In this document: positions 43,572-54,700 of the stretch, one piece after another
Layout: every line of letters begins with the position of its first letter
How positions within the stretch are numbered: position 1 is the stretch's first letter
NCBI GenBank assembly: GCA_025267735.1
Contig: CM046297.1
Coordinates: 15,898,011-15,962,010 of the forward strand
Length of the DNA: 64,000 nucleotides
Direction of reading: 5' to 3'
Origin: Mactra quadrangularis
Lineage: Eukaryota; Mollusca; Bivalvia; Venerida; Mactridae
Notes under the pieces: model-generated
Told to the model about the DNA's origin: nothing
What the model saw: only the letters and a program-made list of their open reading frames with translations
The model's database searches: none
Program-made: the position numbers and the translations under genes

Positions 43572-45624
43572 CTAAGTTCCTATTTCTTCCAGAATCTTTC
43601 AAACATTTATGTGCGAGAAAATTAGTGGACTAATAAGAACCGATTCGTCCCAAGAAATTCCTCCTGGGAACCTTTCGTATCAAAATTATGGTAAAAAAGG
43701 AACATAACGATTTGTCTTCGTAAAATTTTCTACCAAATAAGGTGCGAAAATTTCGAAGATAAAAAAAGGACCTGGTATAGACCCATTTCGATTCGAAGAC
43801 TTGCACAAACGATAGTGGGGAAAGTTCTGTGATGAATAGAAGCACAAAAATTCTTCCACAGGAAATTCGTACCAAATTAAGGAAAAATTTCGAGGACGAA
43901 AACATTTAGATTCGTCCCAGGAATAAACATACTTATTTTGGTACGATAATTTTTGGGACGAATCGAGTTTTATTCTGCCACTAACTTGGCACCTTTAATT
44001 TGGTACGTATATGGACGGATCGTTCTATTCATGACTGAACTTGTACTATTATTTTAATACGAAAGTTACTTGGACGATTCGAAATGGGGGACAAATCGAA
44101 CTTGTATACACTTTTATATCGAACGATATGTCCTCGAATTTTGGTACAAATTTTTTTATGACGAATCGTAATGTATGTTCCTATTTATCACAGAACTTGT
44201 ACCATCATTTTGGTACGACAGTTCCTTGGACGTAAAGAAATCTGTCCCAGATCCATTTCTTACCCAACTTGGGTACAATCGATACTCTTTTATTCATCCT
44301 CTCTCGTGGTACGAAATTTTCTTGCACAAATATAAGTTTTTATTCTCACAAAGTTTTTGGTACGAAATTTTTGTGGACGAATCGCAATGTTTCTATTCAT
44401 CTCGGAACTAGTAAAATTTCTCCCAGAATCTTTCAAAATTTATGTGCGCGAAAATTAAAAGGCCGAATAAGAACATCGATTGCATCACGGTTCGTCTAGG
44501 TAATTTTCATACCAAATTAAGGTGCGAAAACTTTTAGGAGTAATCAAAACTTCATTCTTCCACAAACTTTGCACCTTTAATTCGGTACTTGTGGACGTAT
44601 CGTGTTTCTATTCATTACAGAACATCAATTTAGTACGAAAGTTCCTTGAACGAATCGAATGTCTATTTCTCCCAGATCCTTTCTTAGCCTACTTCGGTAC
44701 AAAATTGCCTGGACGAATAGATAAGTTTTTATTCCTTCTTTAACTTTCTCACATTAATTTTGGTACGAAATTTTCCGAGACGTTTTTACTTCCACCAGCA
44801 TTTTGGTTCGAAATTTTTGTGGACGAATTGCAATGTTTCTATTCATCACGGAATCTTTCAAAAATTGCGGGAACTTTCGTATCAAAGTTATGGTGAAAAG
44901 GAACATCGCGATTCATCTTGGTAAAATTCGTACCAATTGATGGTGCGAAAAATTCGCCCAAGCACATTTCGTACCAAAATTAAGATGTGAGACAATTCGA
45001 GGACAAAAACCATCGATTCGTCCCAGGAAATTATGTACCAAATTCAGGTAAGAAGGTTCTATGATGGTAAGAAGGTTCTATGATGGTCACATTCCGATTC
45101 ATTTTTAGGACTTCATACACAAAGTGATGGTACAAAAAGTTGCATCACAACGATTCTTCCACAGAAATTTCGTACCAAAATGAAGGTGCGAGAAAATCGA
45201 TAACGAAAACATTTTGATTCGTCTCAGGAATATACGTACTTAAATTAGTGTTATTAATTTTGGTACGAAATTTTCTGGGACGAATCAAAACATACTTCAA
45301 ACTTTTTGCACCTTTAATTTGGTACTCAATGTTTGTGTTCTGTTAGTGTTCGAATCGTAATGTTTCTATTCATCACGGAACTTGTACCATCATTTTAGTA
45401 CGAAAGTTCCTGGACAAATCGAAATGTGTGTCTAAATTTCTCCTAGAAACTATCTAACCTTAATTTTGGTACGTAATATTCTGGGATGAATCGAACTTTT
45501 TTATTCGTCCTCGAATTTTCTCGCACCTTCATTTTGGTATGAATTTTCTAAGATGAATAGTAATGTTCCTATTCATCACAGAACTTGTACCGTCATTTTG
45601 GTACGAAAGTTTCTGAAACGAATC

Positions 45625-45843
45625 AAGTCTACTGGTCGAGGGGACGTGGGTTCGATTCCCGGGCGGGGCATACTTTCATGGGCATACTTCCTACCAATGA
45701 TTTTTAATTATTTAGGGCAGTTGTCAATCACTTACGAAAGTATGCGCTTAGAAGTTGGTTAACAGCCCCTTTTCAGGAGTAAGTAGACTGACTGACCGCC
45801 GTTATATGATCTTTAAATGTGTTGCTACGGCGTAAAAAACTAA
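45625..45843 (+). repeat. SINE-B inserted in the satellite, 5'-truncated
   Basis: It starts just before the B box ('gggttcgattccc') and runs through 'gggcagttgtcaatcactta' and 'gactgaccgccgttatatga' to 'gctacggcgtaaaaaac'. It interrupts the ~66-bp array. Confidence 0.9.
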
Positions 45844-47585
45844 CGCATCGAAATGTGTCTTTTGTCCCAGAACCTTTCTTACCTTTAATTAGGTACAAAA
45901 TTTCGTATGGTACAAAATTTCCAGGACTAATCGATATGTTTAATCGCCCTCTAACTGTCACACTTCATGGGACAAATCTGAACGTTTTTATTCTTTCACG
46001 AGCTTTTTGCTCCTTTATTTTGGTACGAAATTTTTGTGGGCGAAATTTTATGTTTCTATTCATCACATAACTTGTCGTACATCATTTTAGTACGAAAGTT
46101 TCTATTTCTCCCAGAATCTTTCTTACCCTAATTTTGGTACGTAATTTCCTGAGGCGAATCTAATTGTTGTTTTCGTTCTCGATTTATTCGCACCTTCATT
46201 TTGGTACGAATTTTCTGTAGAAGAATCGTTGTGTTCCTATTCATCAAAGAACTTACGTACCATCAGTTTGGTATAAATGTCCATTAAATTTGGTACAAAA
46301 TTTGTTGGGACAAATATAATAGTTCTAATTCGTCCTCGATTTTTTCGCACCTTCAATTGCAACAAACTTTAATATGACGAATCGTAATGTTCCTATTCAT
46401 CAGAGAACTTGTACCATAATTTTGGTACGAAAGTTCCTCAGACGAATCGTAATGTTTCTTTTTGTCCGAGAACCTCTTACCTTAATTTTGTACTAAATTT
46501 CCTGGGACGAATAGGTATGTTCTTATTCGTCCCTTAATTTTCTCACATTAATTTTGGTACGAAATTTTCTGGGACGAATCTAAACGATTTTATTATTCCA
46601 TATATATGTACCTTTATTTTGGTATGAATTTTTTGTAGACGAATCGCAGTTCTATTCATCACAGAACTTGTCGTGCCATCGTTTTAGTACGTAAGTTCCT
46701 AGACAAATCGAAATGTGTCTTTCCCAGAACCGTTCTTACCATTTTTTGGGACAAATTTCCTGGGACAAATCGATGTATTATTAGTCGTCGAATTTTCTCG
46801 CATCTAAATTTTCTTAATATTATCGCACCTTTTAGCAAGAAATGTTTAGGGTCAAATCATAATTTATTGAATCGTCCACGAACTTTTTGCACCTTAATTT
46901 TGTACGTAAATTTGAGCAACGAATGGAAACGTTCCAATCCATCCCAGAACTTCTCGTACCCTTAATTTGGCACGAAATTTCTTAGGGCGAAGCCAAATGT
47001 TTCTGGTTGTCCAAGAACTTGGCTTACAAAAAATTGAAATGTCTTACTTGTCTAAAACCAATCGTACCATAACTTAAGTTCGAAATTAACTTGGTCGATT
47101 AAAAAATCAGATTTTGACTTGATTTGACCCCGAATTTTTCCATCTGACTTTGATACGAAAATTCCTGGGACGAATCGAAATGCTATTATTCGTCCTCTAT
47201 TTTTTTAACCTTAATTTCGGTTCAATATTTCCTGGGTCATCGTGCAGGTTTATTCGTCCACTAATTTAGCACCATGTAATATCGTGGGACTATCAGAAAT
47301 TTTCTGATTCGGCCCCAAATTTTCGCACTTTGATTTTGGTACGAAATTTCGTGGACGAATTAAACGGTCCCGTTTTCCTCAGTTGTTTCCAATCATAAAT
47401 TTAGGACAATGTTTCTTCGGGCAAATCAAAAAGTTCTTGTTCGTCCCAGAACTTTTCGTACCATAATTTTGGCACAAATTACCTTAAACTATTCGAAATG
47501 TTACGATTCGGCTTCGAACCTTTCACTCCTTTAATTTAGGACGAAAGTTCCTATGACAAATCAAAAAGTCTTATTCGTTGCAATA

Positions 47586-48107
47586 TTTCGTACCCCTTTG
47601 AGAAATGAAAATTGAAAAAAAAATTCGTAATAAAACTCATCCAGTGATGAAAACTTGCACGAACTTGTAGCAGTATTATATTCCAAAAGAAAGCTTGTTC
47701 ATTCAGCCTTATGGAAGTGGTATTAAATGGTTTTTGTTCATAGCGTCGAAAGAACCAGCAGTAACTTTTTGCAAAGAACATGTATATTTTACCTACCCAA
47801 TAAGAATGTTATTTATATTTTTTTCAAGTACCTAATTACATAGTTATCCGTAGCTGTATTCTTTCATTCTTTATCTATACTAAGCAAAAGTTATTACGCA
47901 AATAGGTACAGAAACGTAAATATTGTCCTAAGTTTTAATGTTAATAATACGAAATTTTACATGATGATAAAACAATCATTTGTCATGAGTATTCAATAGC
48001 AAAACAATAAGTAACGAGTTTTTAATAGAAAATATTCACATAATCAAAAGCCCAGTAGGAGAAAAAATGTTGATAATGAACAAGCGTCTAATTTGAATTC
48101 ACTACTG
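47586..48107. other. no gene seen
   Basis: AT-rich spacer after the satellite. The frame at 47551-47781 has no recognisable domain. Confidence 0.4.
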
Positions 48108-48288
48108 CTAAAACCCTGAGTCTTGAAGACCAAATATGACGTCGTAAAAACGTAGTGGGATGCTTGTCCATTCCTCTTGTAAAGCGATGTTTAGTTCTGG
48201 TAACGTCACATACTGTTGAAAGACGGTGACGCATGCGTCTGTCAAACACGTCCCGAAGACGTTCATTTGGATTTTTGTCTACTAAAAA
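48108..48288 (-). pseudogene. Tc1/mariner transposase C-terminal fragment
   Basis: Minus strand. The first frame gives FLVDKNPNERLRDVFDRRMR, matching the 'DLNPIE.LWD.L.RR.R' motif that follows the second catalytic Asp in Tc1-type transposases. After a frameshift the other frame gives VTLPELNIALQEEWTSIP, matching 'L..AL.EEW..IP', and ends LQDSGF before a stop. The final catalytic Asp/Glu is the Glu of 'NPNE'. The N-terminal DNA-binding and first catalytic parts are not found. Confidence 0.75.
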
Positions 48289-48540
48289 TGACGACAGGTC
48301 TAAATTCTTAATGTTATAAGCCCTGAGAAATTAAGTTGTTGCCCGGGCGGAATGTGATCTGGCGTTACCTTGTTAGAGGAAAAGACCTGGACGTCCGATG
48401 GCGTATTAAACAGCAACATTAATTAAAACTTCACTCTGGTAACGTTGGGCGTTGTGGTTCCCATTTTACAAAACCCAGCTTGCCAGAATGTTCAATATCA
48501 CTCCACAATAATCTGTTGAATAAATTTGCTTCATGACCTG

Positions 48541-48735
48541 TAGCCTGTTCAATAACCCCGATCGTTCCGTAACGTGCCGTAACGTTCGGGTCGGAACAAC
48601 TTGACCCAAAGACAACTCAACCCGAGACTATTCAATCCCCAACTAACGGGTTGAGTTGTCACAACTTTGAGTTGAGTTATCCACGGGTTGAGTTGTCTTC
48701 GGGTTGATTTTCCCGTACCCGTAACGTTAGCTAAC
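48541..48735. mobile_element. foldback element related to that at 52.8 kb
   Basis: It starts 'tagcctgttcaata' then 'cgttccgtaacg', like the ends of the 52776-53103 element. The interior is an inverted pair, 'ttgacccaaagacaactcaa' (48601) against 'gggttgagttgtcttcgggt' (48685). The right terminus is decayed. Confidence 0.6.
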
Positions 48736-49075
48736 AGTAGTTATTGAAAGCGTACGCTCCCTTCGCAGCTCAGTGAATACATTACATTCACCCGCTGCCT
48801 TAAAACGTGTCGATTTATGATATCGACCTTTACTATGAACCTTTGAACGTCCAATGAAAGTTTAACAAATTTCAATTTAGCTGAAAAAGTTTATACGCAT
48901 TTTCATAAGGAGTAAACAACACCTTATATGGTATGATCATACTAGTGATAAATGCAACCTCGTATGACGTCATATATAGCGTGGCTACGCTTTGTATTTA
49001 AGTTCAATAAGTTGCTCTATGTTTACAGTTAAAAGATCAGAGATACACATTTAAAAAGATCAATGTTTACTTTCA

Positions 49076-50247
49076 TCTATACTATTAAATTTGCGAGTTT
49101 CCTGTTTTGTGGAAGAAACTGCGCAGCTTTGAATAAATCTTTTGTTTGTCGCTGGAGCACCTATATACCGGCATATCAAGTTGACAATTCTTTTTTGACA
49201 AATAATATCTGCAAAATCTGCCAAAAATCAACAAAAATAGTGGGTTTTTTGTGTCTAAAAATAGTTCGAGATAAAACTAAAAATAGACACGTCAAACCGG
49301 AAAATCGAGTTTGATTCTCGACGTGAAGTAAAACATTTCTGATCTTTACTGAATCGAATGTAATGCCTCTGTCACATGACTGTAACTGCTGTATTATCAT
49401 GGGGAATCGCCTAGAATACGTGCAACCTTCTTGCCATTTTTTGAATATTCACCAAGCATGCGTTCTTTGTTTTCGAAATAATACTCATAAACGGCATACT
49501 CACCCAATTCTTATATTTTACATTATGCAGAATAAAACACTTCACGTACTTCACATTTAATTTCGAGAGATACTGCGATCTGCCTGCGCAATTCACAAGA
49601 ACGGTGACAAATTGTTAGTTACAATAATTAGATTCTTATAGAAATTACTGCACCACAAAGTATCACTTGAGAGCTATCAGAGACATAGGTAAAAATTTAT
49701 ACGTGTCTGGTCACGCTATCTACCGAAGGTACGCTGACCGCTTCAAAGGGAGCTACGAAGCGGTGTAATATGGGAGAACATATTCTCGGTCCATTTTTCA
49801 CAAGCAAGCTCAATATGTATCAGTGAGCCCTGAGAAGCTTGCTGATGTTTTCTATACGCTGACCCAATTCGGTCTGTAATGATTGGACACAGTTGTTAGA
49901 CAGATCAATATTATTCATGTAATTATTTCAGGTTTCATGTTGAAAGGGATTAAATATCGAGAATTCACTTTTGAAATGAAAATACAAGCTCGGGTGACCA
50001 AGTTTCATAACTCCATGTTACATTTTTACAGTGTTCAGTCCTTTTAGAACTTGACAAATCCAGATTAAACTTATACTTGCAAAATCATATCTCCGATACT
50101 ACACAATTATCAATTTCAAACTTCCTACAAATATTTTGCAATCTCTTATGATCAAGTTTCATATGGCTTTTAAACATGCCTGTTTCGAGGGACAGTTTCG
50201 AGAACTGTCATTACCTAAAGCCCGTGCTTGCACGGGCTCACATCTAG
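49076..50247 (+). mobile_element. nonautonomous Helitron, 1.17 kb
   Basis: It begins TCTATACTATTAAATTTGCG and ends with a 20-base hairpin (50219-50238, 'agcccgtgcttgcacgggct') followed nine bases later by CTAG. The host base before it is A and the host base after it is T, as expected for Helitron insertion between A and T without duplication. No Rep/helicase coding is present. Frames at 49063-49314 and 49363-49560 lie at and inside its 5' part and show no known domain, though the first is Cys-containing. Confidence 0.85.
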
Positions 50248-50376
50248 TTTTTGTTAATTTTTCATTATCTAACTAATACAAAACTGTCCAACATCTTTGC
50301 ATTTCGACATTTTGAAATTACAGGCGTGAGAATTTTTTGCATCTATTTTTAAAAACCACGTGACAGTCATGCGGCT

Positions 50377-50409
50377 ATTGGTACTTTGCGAAACGGAACG
50401 GAACGAGAA
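50377..50409 (+). repeat. half copy of the 'gaaacggaacg' hairpin
   Basis: 'ttggtactttgcgaaacgga' followed by 'acggaacgaga' matches one arm of the two complete hairpins downstream. Confidence 0.75.
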
Positions 50410-50585
50410 GCACCACATGGGGGAAATTAAGAAATGAAATGAAAATTCTTAAAATCAATATGCAGTAATCATAATAGTAAATTATATGAACTCTGTATAA
50501 TCTTAGTCTATCCGATGAAACTCATTATACACAAACAATTAAGTATGAACTATAGTTGTTGTCATTATACCAATTTAGCCCATTC

Positions 50586-50663
50586 TCTCTTGTTTCGTTC
50601 CGTTTCGCAAAGTACCAGTACCCACACAGGTATTAGTACTTTGCGAAACGGAACGAAACGAGA
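50586..50663. repeat. palindromic hairpin, copy 1
   Basis: 'tctcttgtttcgttccgttt' then 'cgcaaagtaccagta' is inverse to 'ttagtactttgcgaaacgga' then 'acgaaacgaga'. Arms of about 33 bases flank a ~12-base centre ('cccacacagg'). Confidence 0.92.
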
Positions 50664-50780
50664 CAAAATATATTTATATCAATACATGTATCTTCATAAA
50701 TAACCTCGACGTGGAATTTTGCCGGGTATATCAAATAATCATTTATGGCTTTATATATGTAGTTTAAATAAAATAAAATT

Positions 50781-50858
50781 CTCTTGTTTCGTTCCGTTTC
50801 GCAAAGTACCAATACCTGTGTGGATATTGGTACTTGGCGAAACGGAACGAAACGAGAG
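50781..50858. repeat. palindromic hairpin, copy 2
   Basis: Nearly identical to copy 1, with arms 'ctcttgtttcgttccgtttc' and 'gaaacggaacgaaacgagag'. The centre is inverted relative to copy 1 ('ctgtgtgg' versus 'ccacacag'), so the loop flipped or the copy is in the opposite orientation. Confidence 0.92.
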
Positions 50859-51160
50859 GTTGTAGTAGTAGCTTATAGTATGTACATGTAACTAATATGC
50901 GCACTAATTATAGTTGTGCACGTACTAAAGTGTGCGATGGCTATATAGCTACCAGTAGATCCTCGTTGTAATGTTTTGGCGGTTTAAACAGGGTTATCGA
51001 TATAATTGTTAGTGGCATTTCTACTTTTATTTAAAATAGGGCATTGATTAAAAGCATCGACCTTACAATGCAAATACATGTACGTACAATCATCGTGTGA
51101 CAAAACGTCGTTATGATGACAAAAAATCCATATATATCTACCAAAGATCAGAATCAACGC

Positions 51161-51411
51161 AAGCCCCGGTTGTGGCGTAGTGTTTGCATTTCTGACTTTG
51201 AATCCGGAGATCACGGGTTCGAGCCCGGTCGCGGCAACCCTGGTCATACCCTATATATGAGTTGTCGGCCTCGTGGTAAGGCAAGTTAGTACTTGTGATA
51301 GAAAAGTGTCCAGGAAACCTATAGTAGGAAGAGCTGACCGTCGTATATATGACTTAAACATGTGTTGAATACGACGTTAAAAAACAAACAAAAACAACAA
51401 ACAAAAAAAAA
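51161..51411 (+). repeat. SINE-C, full length, with TSD
   Basis: Head 'ccggttgtggcgtagtgttt' with B box 'cgggttcgagcccg', body as in the 19.6 kb copy, 3' block 'acgacgttaaa' and A-rich tail. A 12-bp duplication with one mismatch, 'cagaatcaa(c/t)gc', lies at 51149-51160 and 51412-51423. A minus-strand frame at 50984-51247 crosses the head and is not a gene. Confidence 0.93.
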
Positions 51412-51904
51412 CAGAATCAATGCTCTTTTATTTCATTTTTTAACATTAAAAAAATCGAATACAGTGGTTTCGGACGTCATGCCTGAACGCCATCCAATTT
51501 CAACCTGTATTCATTTTGTTGTGTATCCATGTAAGATATGACGTCACACGTGTGTATACACCAGGACTCATACTCTTTCCACATCCATCACCCAACTTGT
51601 GACACCAACTATTTCCCATACTCCTTGCTTGACAGAGACACATAAACATTTAAATCGCATGTCTGTCACGTGATTTTTTAAAACATAGATGCTGACCTTT
51701 TAACTGTAAACATAGAGCAACTTATTGAACTTAAATACAAATTGTAGCCTCGCTATATATGACGTCATACGAAGTTGCATTCGTCTCTAGTATGATCATA
51801 CCATATAAGGTAATGTTAACCCGTTCAACCAATGAAAATGTGTATAAAGTTTTTAGCTAAATTGGAATTTGGTAAACTTTCATTGGTCGTTCAAAGGTTC
51901 ATAG

Positions 51905-52382
51905 TCATAGGCGGATCCAAGGGGGGGGGAACCGGCATACGCCCCCCCCCCTAAAATTGCCCAAGGAAAGGTTTTTTTATAACGTATAAATATAAATGTC
52001 AAAATTTTTCGCACACTATGCGTGCAATAAATAACAAGAATGGAACTACGCTAATACAATGACATAAAGTATAATAATTCAAGGACAATACCTTTTAAGT
52101 ATTTGTATCATTTTAACATGATCGAACGGCTGTAAAAATTATATGATATACATGTATATCTTGATACTTTTATTGTATACCCTTGAAACGGATAGGCTCT
52201 GTAAATGTGCATGAATCCCTTAGAAATGAGCAACAATCTGAACCCCAGGTCAAGGCTTTGTGTAGAACCCATAGTGGGCCCTTGAATACGGCCCCTGCCC
52301 ACCAGTCTGCTTGTTCATTTTCCGCCCCCCGTAACTTGAAATTTCCGCCCCCCGTAACTGGAAATCCTGGATCCGCCTATGA
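51905..52382. mobile_element. 478-bp MITE, 'tcataggcggatcc' ends
   Basis: Left 'tcataggcggatccaagggg'; right 'ctggatccgcctatga', inverse. G and C runs lie near both ends. It abuts the outer end of the right arm of the 3.07 kb structure. Frames on both strands at 52108-52434 are incidental. Confidence 0.85.
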
Positions 52383-52462
52383 ACAGAACCCTATAATTAC
52401 TCGGTGGTACCTTATTATCGCGGAAGCTAAATGAGACGATCAAATGGTTGACAATAGTACTA

Positions 52463-52540
52463 TGGTTAATGTCATTCGGAACACCTCGATCTTTCATGTT
52501 ATTCGCAGCGAATGGCCGAGGAGTTCCGAATGTGGTTAAT
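52463..52540. repeat. fragment of the 52.8 kb foldback family
   Basis: 'attcgcagcgaatggccgag' followed by 'gagttccgaatgt' is identical to part of the right arm of the element at 52776-53103. A nearby 'cattcggaacacctcg' gives an inverted partner. Confidence 0.8.
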
Positions 52541-52775
52541 GTGTGTATCAGCCAGTTCCGTTCGTTTGTCCTTTGTGATAGGTTTCTAGAACACTTGGCA
52601 CAAATAACCACGTCCAGAGGACGACGTTGCTTGAAACAAAATCCAGTTCATATCTCTTAGTGATATATATCCTGACTATAGTTGTTGAAAAGAACCTCAA
52701 AAGACAAAGAATTTACTAGCATGTGTAATGTCCCTTTGTGTCAAAGGCGGTAACATCATTGTATATGTTGCACAC

Positions 52776-53103
52776 CAGTAGCCTGTTCAATTACCCTAAA
52801 CGTTACAAAACGTTCCGTAACGATACATTCGGAACTCCTATGCCATTCGCTGCGAATAATCTCGGACATATTTAGACGCTTTTTTGAAACTACCTGTGTT
52901 GAGTAAACAAATATGCGAATATCACTCGCTTAGGCAATGAGTGATGCTTCATTTTTAGTCCGTAAATTTTGAACATCACTCATTGCCTCAACGATCGTAT
53001 ATTTGTTTATTAGATTAGATTATTCGCAGCGAATGGCCGAGGAGTTCCGAATGTATCGTTACGGAACGTTTTGGAACGTTTAGGGTAATTGAACAGGCTA
53101 CTG
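52776..53103. mobile_element. 328-bp foldback element
   Basis: Outer arms of about 85 bases ('cagtagcctgttcaattacc' ... 'cattcgctgcgaataat') are inverse to the right side with very few mismatches. A second inner pair ('ggcaatgagtgatg' and 'catcactcattgcc') sits near the centre. The whole unit can fold on itself. Confidence 0.92.
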
Positions 53104-53282
53104 ATTTTGATTTAAAATATCTCATCCCATATCTTATAAAAGCCTTCCAATTAAATTGACCGCGAAGTTAATTTACTTTCAAAATTAAGGAATACAGAGA
53201 TGTTGTACTTTTGTATGCTTATATTAAATGATACGTTTTCGTGTCGCATGTAATTGTATATGTATGTATAATATATTAATTT

Positions 53283-53330
53283 GGGTGATGAGTACTGCTC
53301 AAGCCTTGTTATAAAGTGTCTGTTATGTTC
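53283..53330 (+). repeat. SINE-D 3' end
   Basis: 'gggtgatgagtactgctcaa' followed by 'gccttgttataaagtgtctg' matches the 3' end of the 6.7 kb copy and runs into the microsatellite. Confidence 0.65.
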
Positions 53331-53359
53331 TGTTCTGTTCTGTTCTGTTCTGTTCTGTA
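53326..53359 (+). repeat. (TTCTG)n microsatellite
   Basis: Six or so pentanucleotide copies directly follow the SINE-D 3' end. 'gttctgttctgttctgctct' near 5937 in the first part of the window has the same motif. Confidence 0.9.
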
Positions 53360-53450
53360 AACCTAGTGGAAGGGCTATGTGAATACTGATAATAGACAAG
53401 CAATTCAGGAAAGATGTATTAGGTCCGACAATGTAAGTTAAATCAACGTT
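53360..53450 (+). repeat. SINE-A middle fragment
   Basis: 'tagtggaagggctatgtgaa' and 'tactgataatagacaagcaa' then 'ttcaggaaagatg' correspond to the 'cttgtggaagggtaggtgag' part of SINE-A. Both ends are missing. Confidence 0.55.
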
Positions 53451-54415
53451 TTGTTTTGACACTACTCAAAATAAAGAAGTTTACGGTTCATTGCTTATTA
53501 ATGTATTACAATAATAAATGTGTTTGTTTGCATGTATGTATAAAATATCGAAAACTTAAATGGATGTCATTAAATGAAATGAATGTTTGTGCCATTATAT
53601 TTGCTCTCTCGACCATACAAGATACATTTAATAGAACGACCGTTGATGAAAGAGAAATACATCTACCACACTACAACACATAAATTATCACGAGTGTTGT
53701 AGTACTGTTCACCTAACTATCGTTTGAATTCGAAGCAATGCATAAAGATATATAATTTGGTCAATTAATATTCTAACGATGATCTAAAGAAACTTAAATC
53801 TTACAAATTTCGAGCGTTCTCTTTGTCTTAATACGATTTCTCAATATTGTACACTTCTCTTCCGCATAATTCAATTGAAGACTAGTTCACTAGTTTCAGT
53901 CAAGAGGCTTGGTGAGTGATCACTTTAATTATATTATGTTTTGTAGCACGACGACGGTGAAATTTGAGAAATTGTGATGTTTTTATGTAAATTTTTTTAA
54001 ATAACGTAAAAATCGGTACCGTCATATGCGTTACTGAACTATCTGAAGGAAATAAATATTTATAACAAAATACAGGACTTAAAACCCTTATAATTCGGTT
54101 GTATTAATTGTTAACATCAATTGCTTTCGGCTTGATATATTAACCTTTCTGTGTTGATGCGCCGTAAAAGCCAAACAAAAAAACAAAACAACATAACTTA
54201 AAAGCTTGACATGTCTCTTTCATTCCTGACATCATCTTCTTGCTGGTTTAATCCACTTAGTCTGATCTCTTTAAAGTCATTGAGTACTTGCCTTTTAAAT
54301 TGGCAATGCTATTAGCTTTTGGGTTTATGTTTGAGTGTTTGTCAAGTGAAGTACACGTAGAAGTTTTTTCATCGAGACAATTGGTTATTGTTTGTTCCTG
54401 AATCTTTTTGGATTA
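53451..54415. other. no gene seen; one SINE-like tail
   Basis: AT-rich. The stretch 54124-54205 ('ggcttgatatattaaccttt', 'gatgcgccgtaaaagccaaa') is a SINE-like 3' end without a head. Frames at 53151-53462 and 53456-53683 show no known domain. Confidence 0.4.
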
Positions 54416-54700
54416 TTTATTTATTGGAGTTAACGCCGTGTCAACACAATTTAGATCATTTTACGGCGTCCAGCGCACCTAACCTATCTTTCCTGGACCA
54501 TTGTCTATAACCAGTACTCACCTACCCTTCCACAAGGCCGGAAACTTCTCCATATTATCTAATCAATGGAGGAAAATCGACATTATTGTCAAATTTTCAT
54601 AGAAGGGTATTACCTCCCCGGGTGGGATTCGAACCTGCACCCCCTCGGGCACAAGTATCCAAATCCCGGCGCGCTACCAACTGCGCTATCGACCCGGGTT
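54416..54700 (-). repeat. SINE-A, full length, with TSD
   Basis: Minus-strand complete copy, among the least diverged: 'gttaacgccgtgtcaacaca', 'tttcctggaccattgtctat', and the head 'gctaccaactgcgctatcga'. A perfect 11-bp duplication 'tttttggatta' lies at 54405-54415 and 54701-54711. Confidence 0.95.

Larger units (their letters stand above)
42880..47585. repeat. 4.7 kb degenerate satellite, ~66-bp palindromic monomer
   Basis: The core 'ttttggtacgaaatttcctg' followed by 'ggacgaatcgaaatgtt' and 'ttattcgtcccagaactt' recurs throughout. Spacing in ordered parts is 64-69 bases (e.g. 46425, 46490, 46556, 46621). The monomer is itself an inverted repeat: 'ttcgtccc...cgtacc' mirrors 'ggtacgaa...gggacgaa'. 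Units read in either orientation (43590-43960 and 44880-45200 look reversed). Copies are much diverged, so the array is old. Frames across it are short and not coding. Confidence 0.9.
48833..51904. mobile_element. 3.07 kb element with ~210-bp inverted ends
   Basis: 48833-49040 and 51692-51904 are inverse copies, sharing 'ctatgaacctttgaacg', 'ccttatatggtatgatcata', 'tatgacgtcatatatagcg' and 'aataagttgctctatgttta'. The 2.65 kb between contains a nonautonomous Helitron, three palindromic hairpins and a SINE-C. It could be one long-TIR transposon with later insertions, or two oppositely oriented copies of a short repeat. No transposase is visible. Confidence 0.7.

Noticed and set aside
49063..49314. 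83-codon Cys-containing frame as a small secreted protein
   Set aside because: It starts just outside and continues inside the Helitron, with no signal-peptide cleavage site or domain that I can support.
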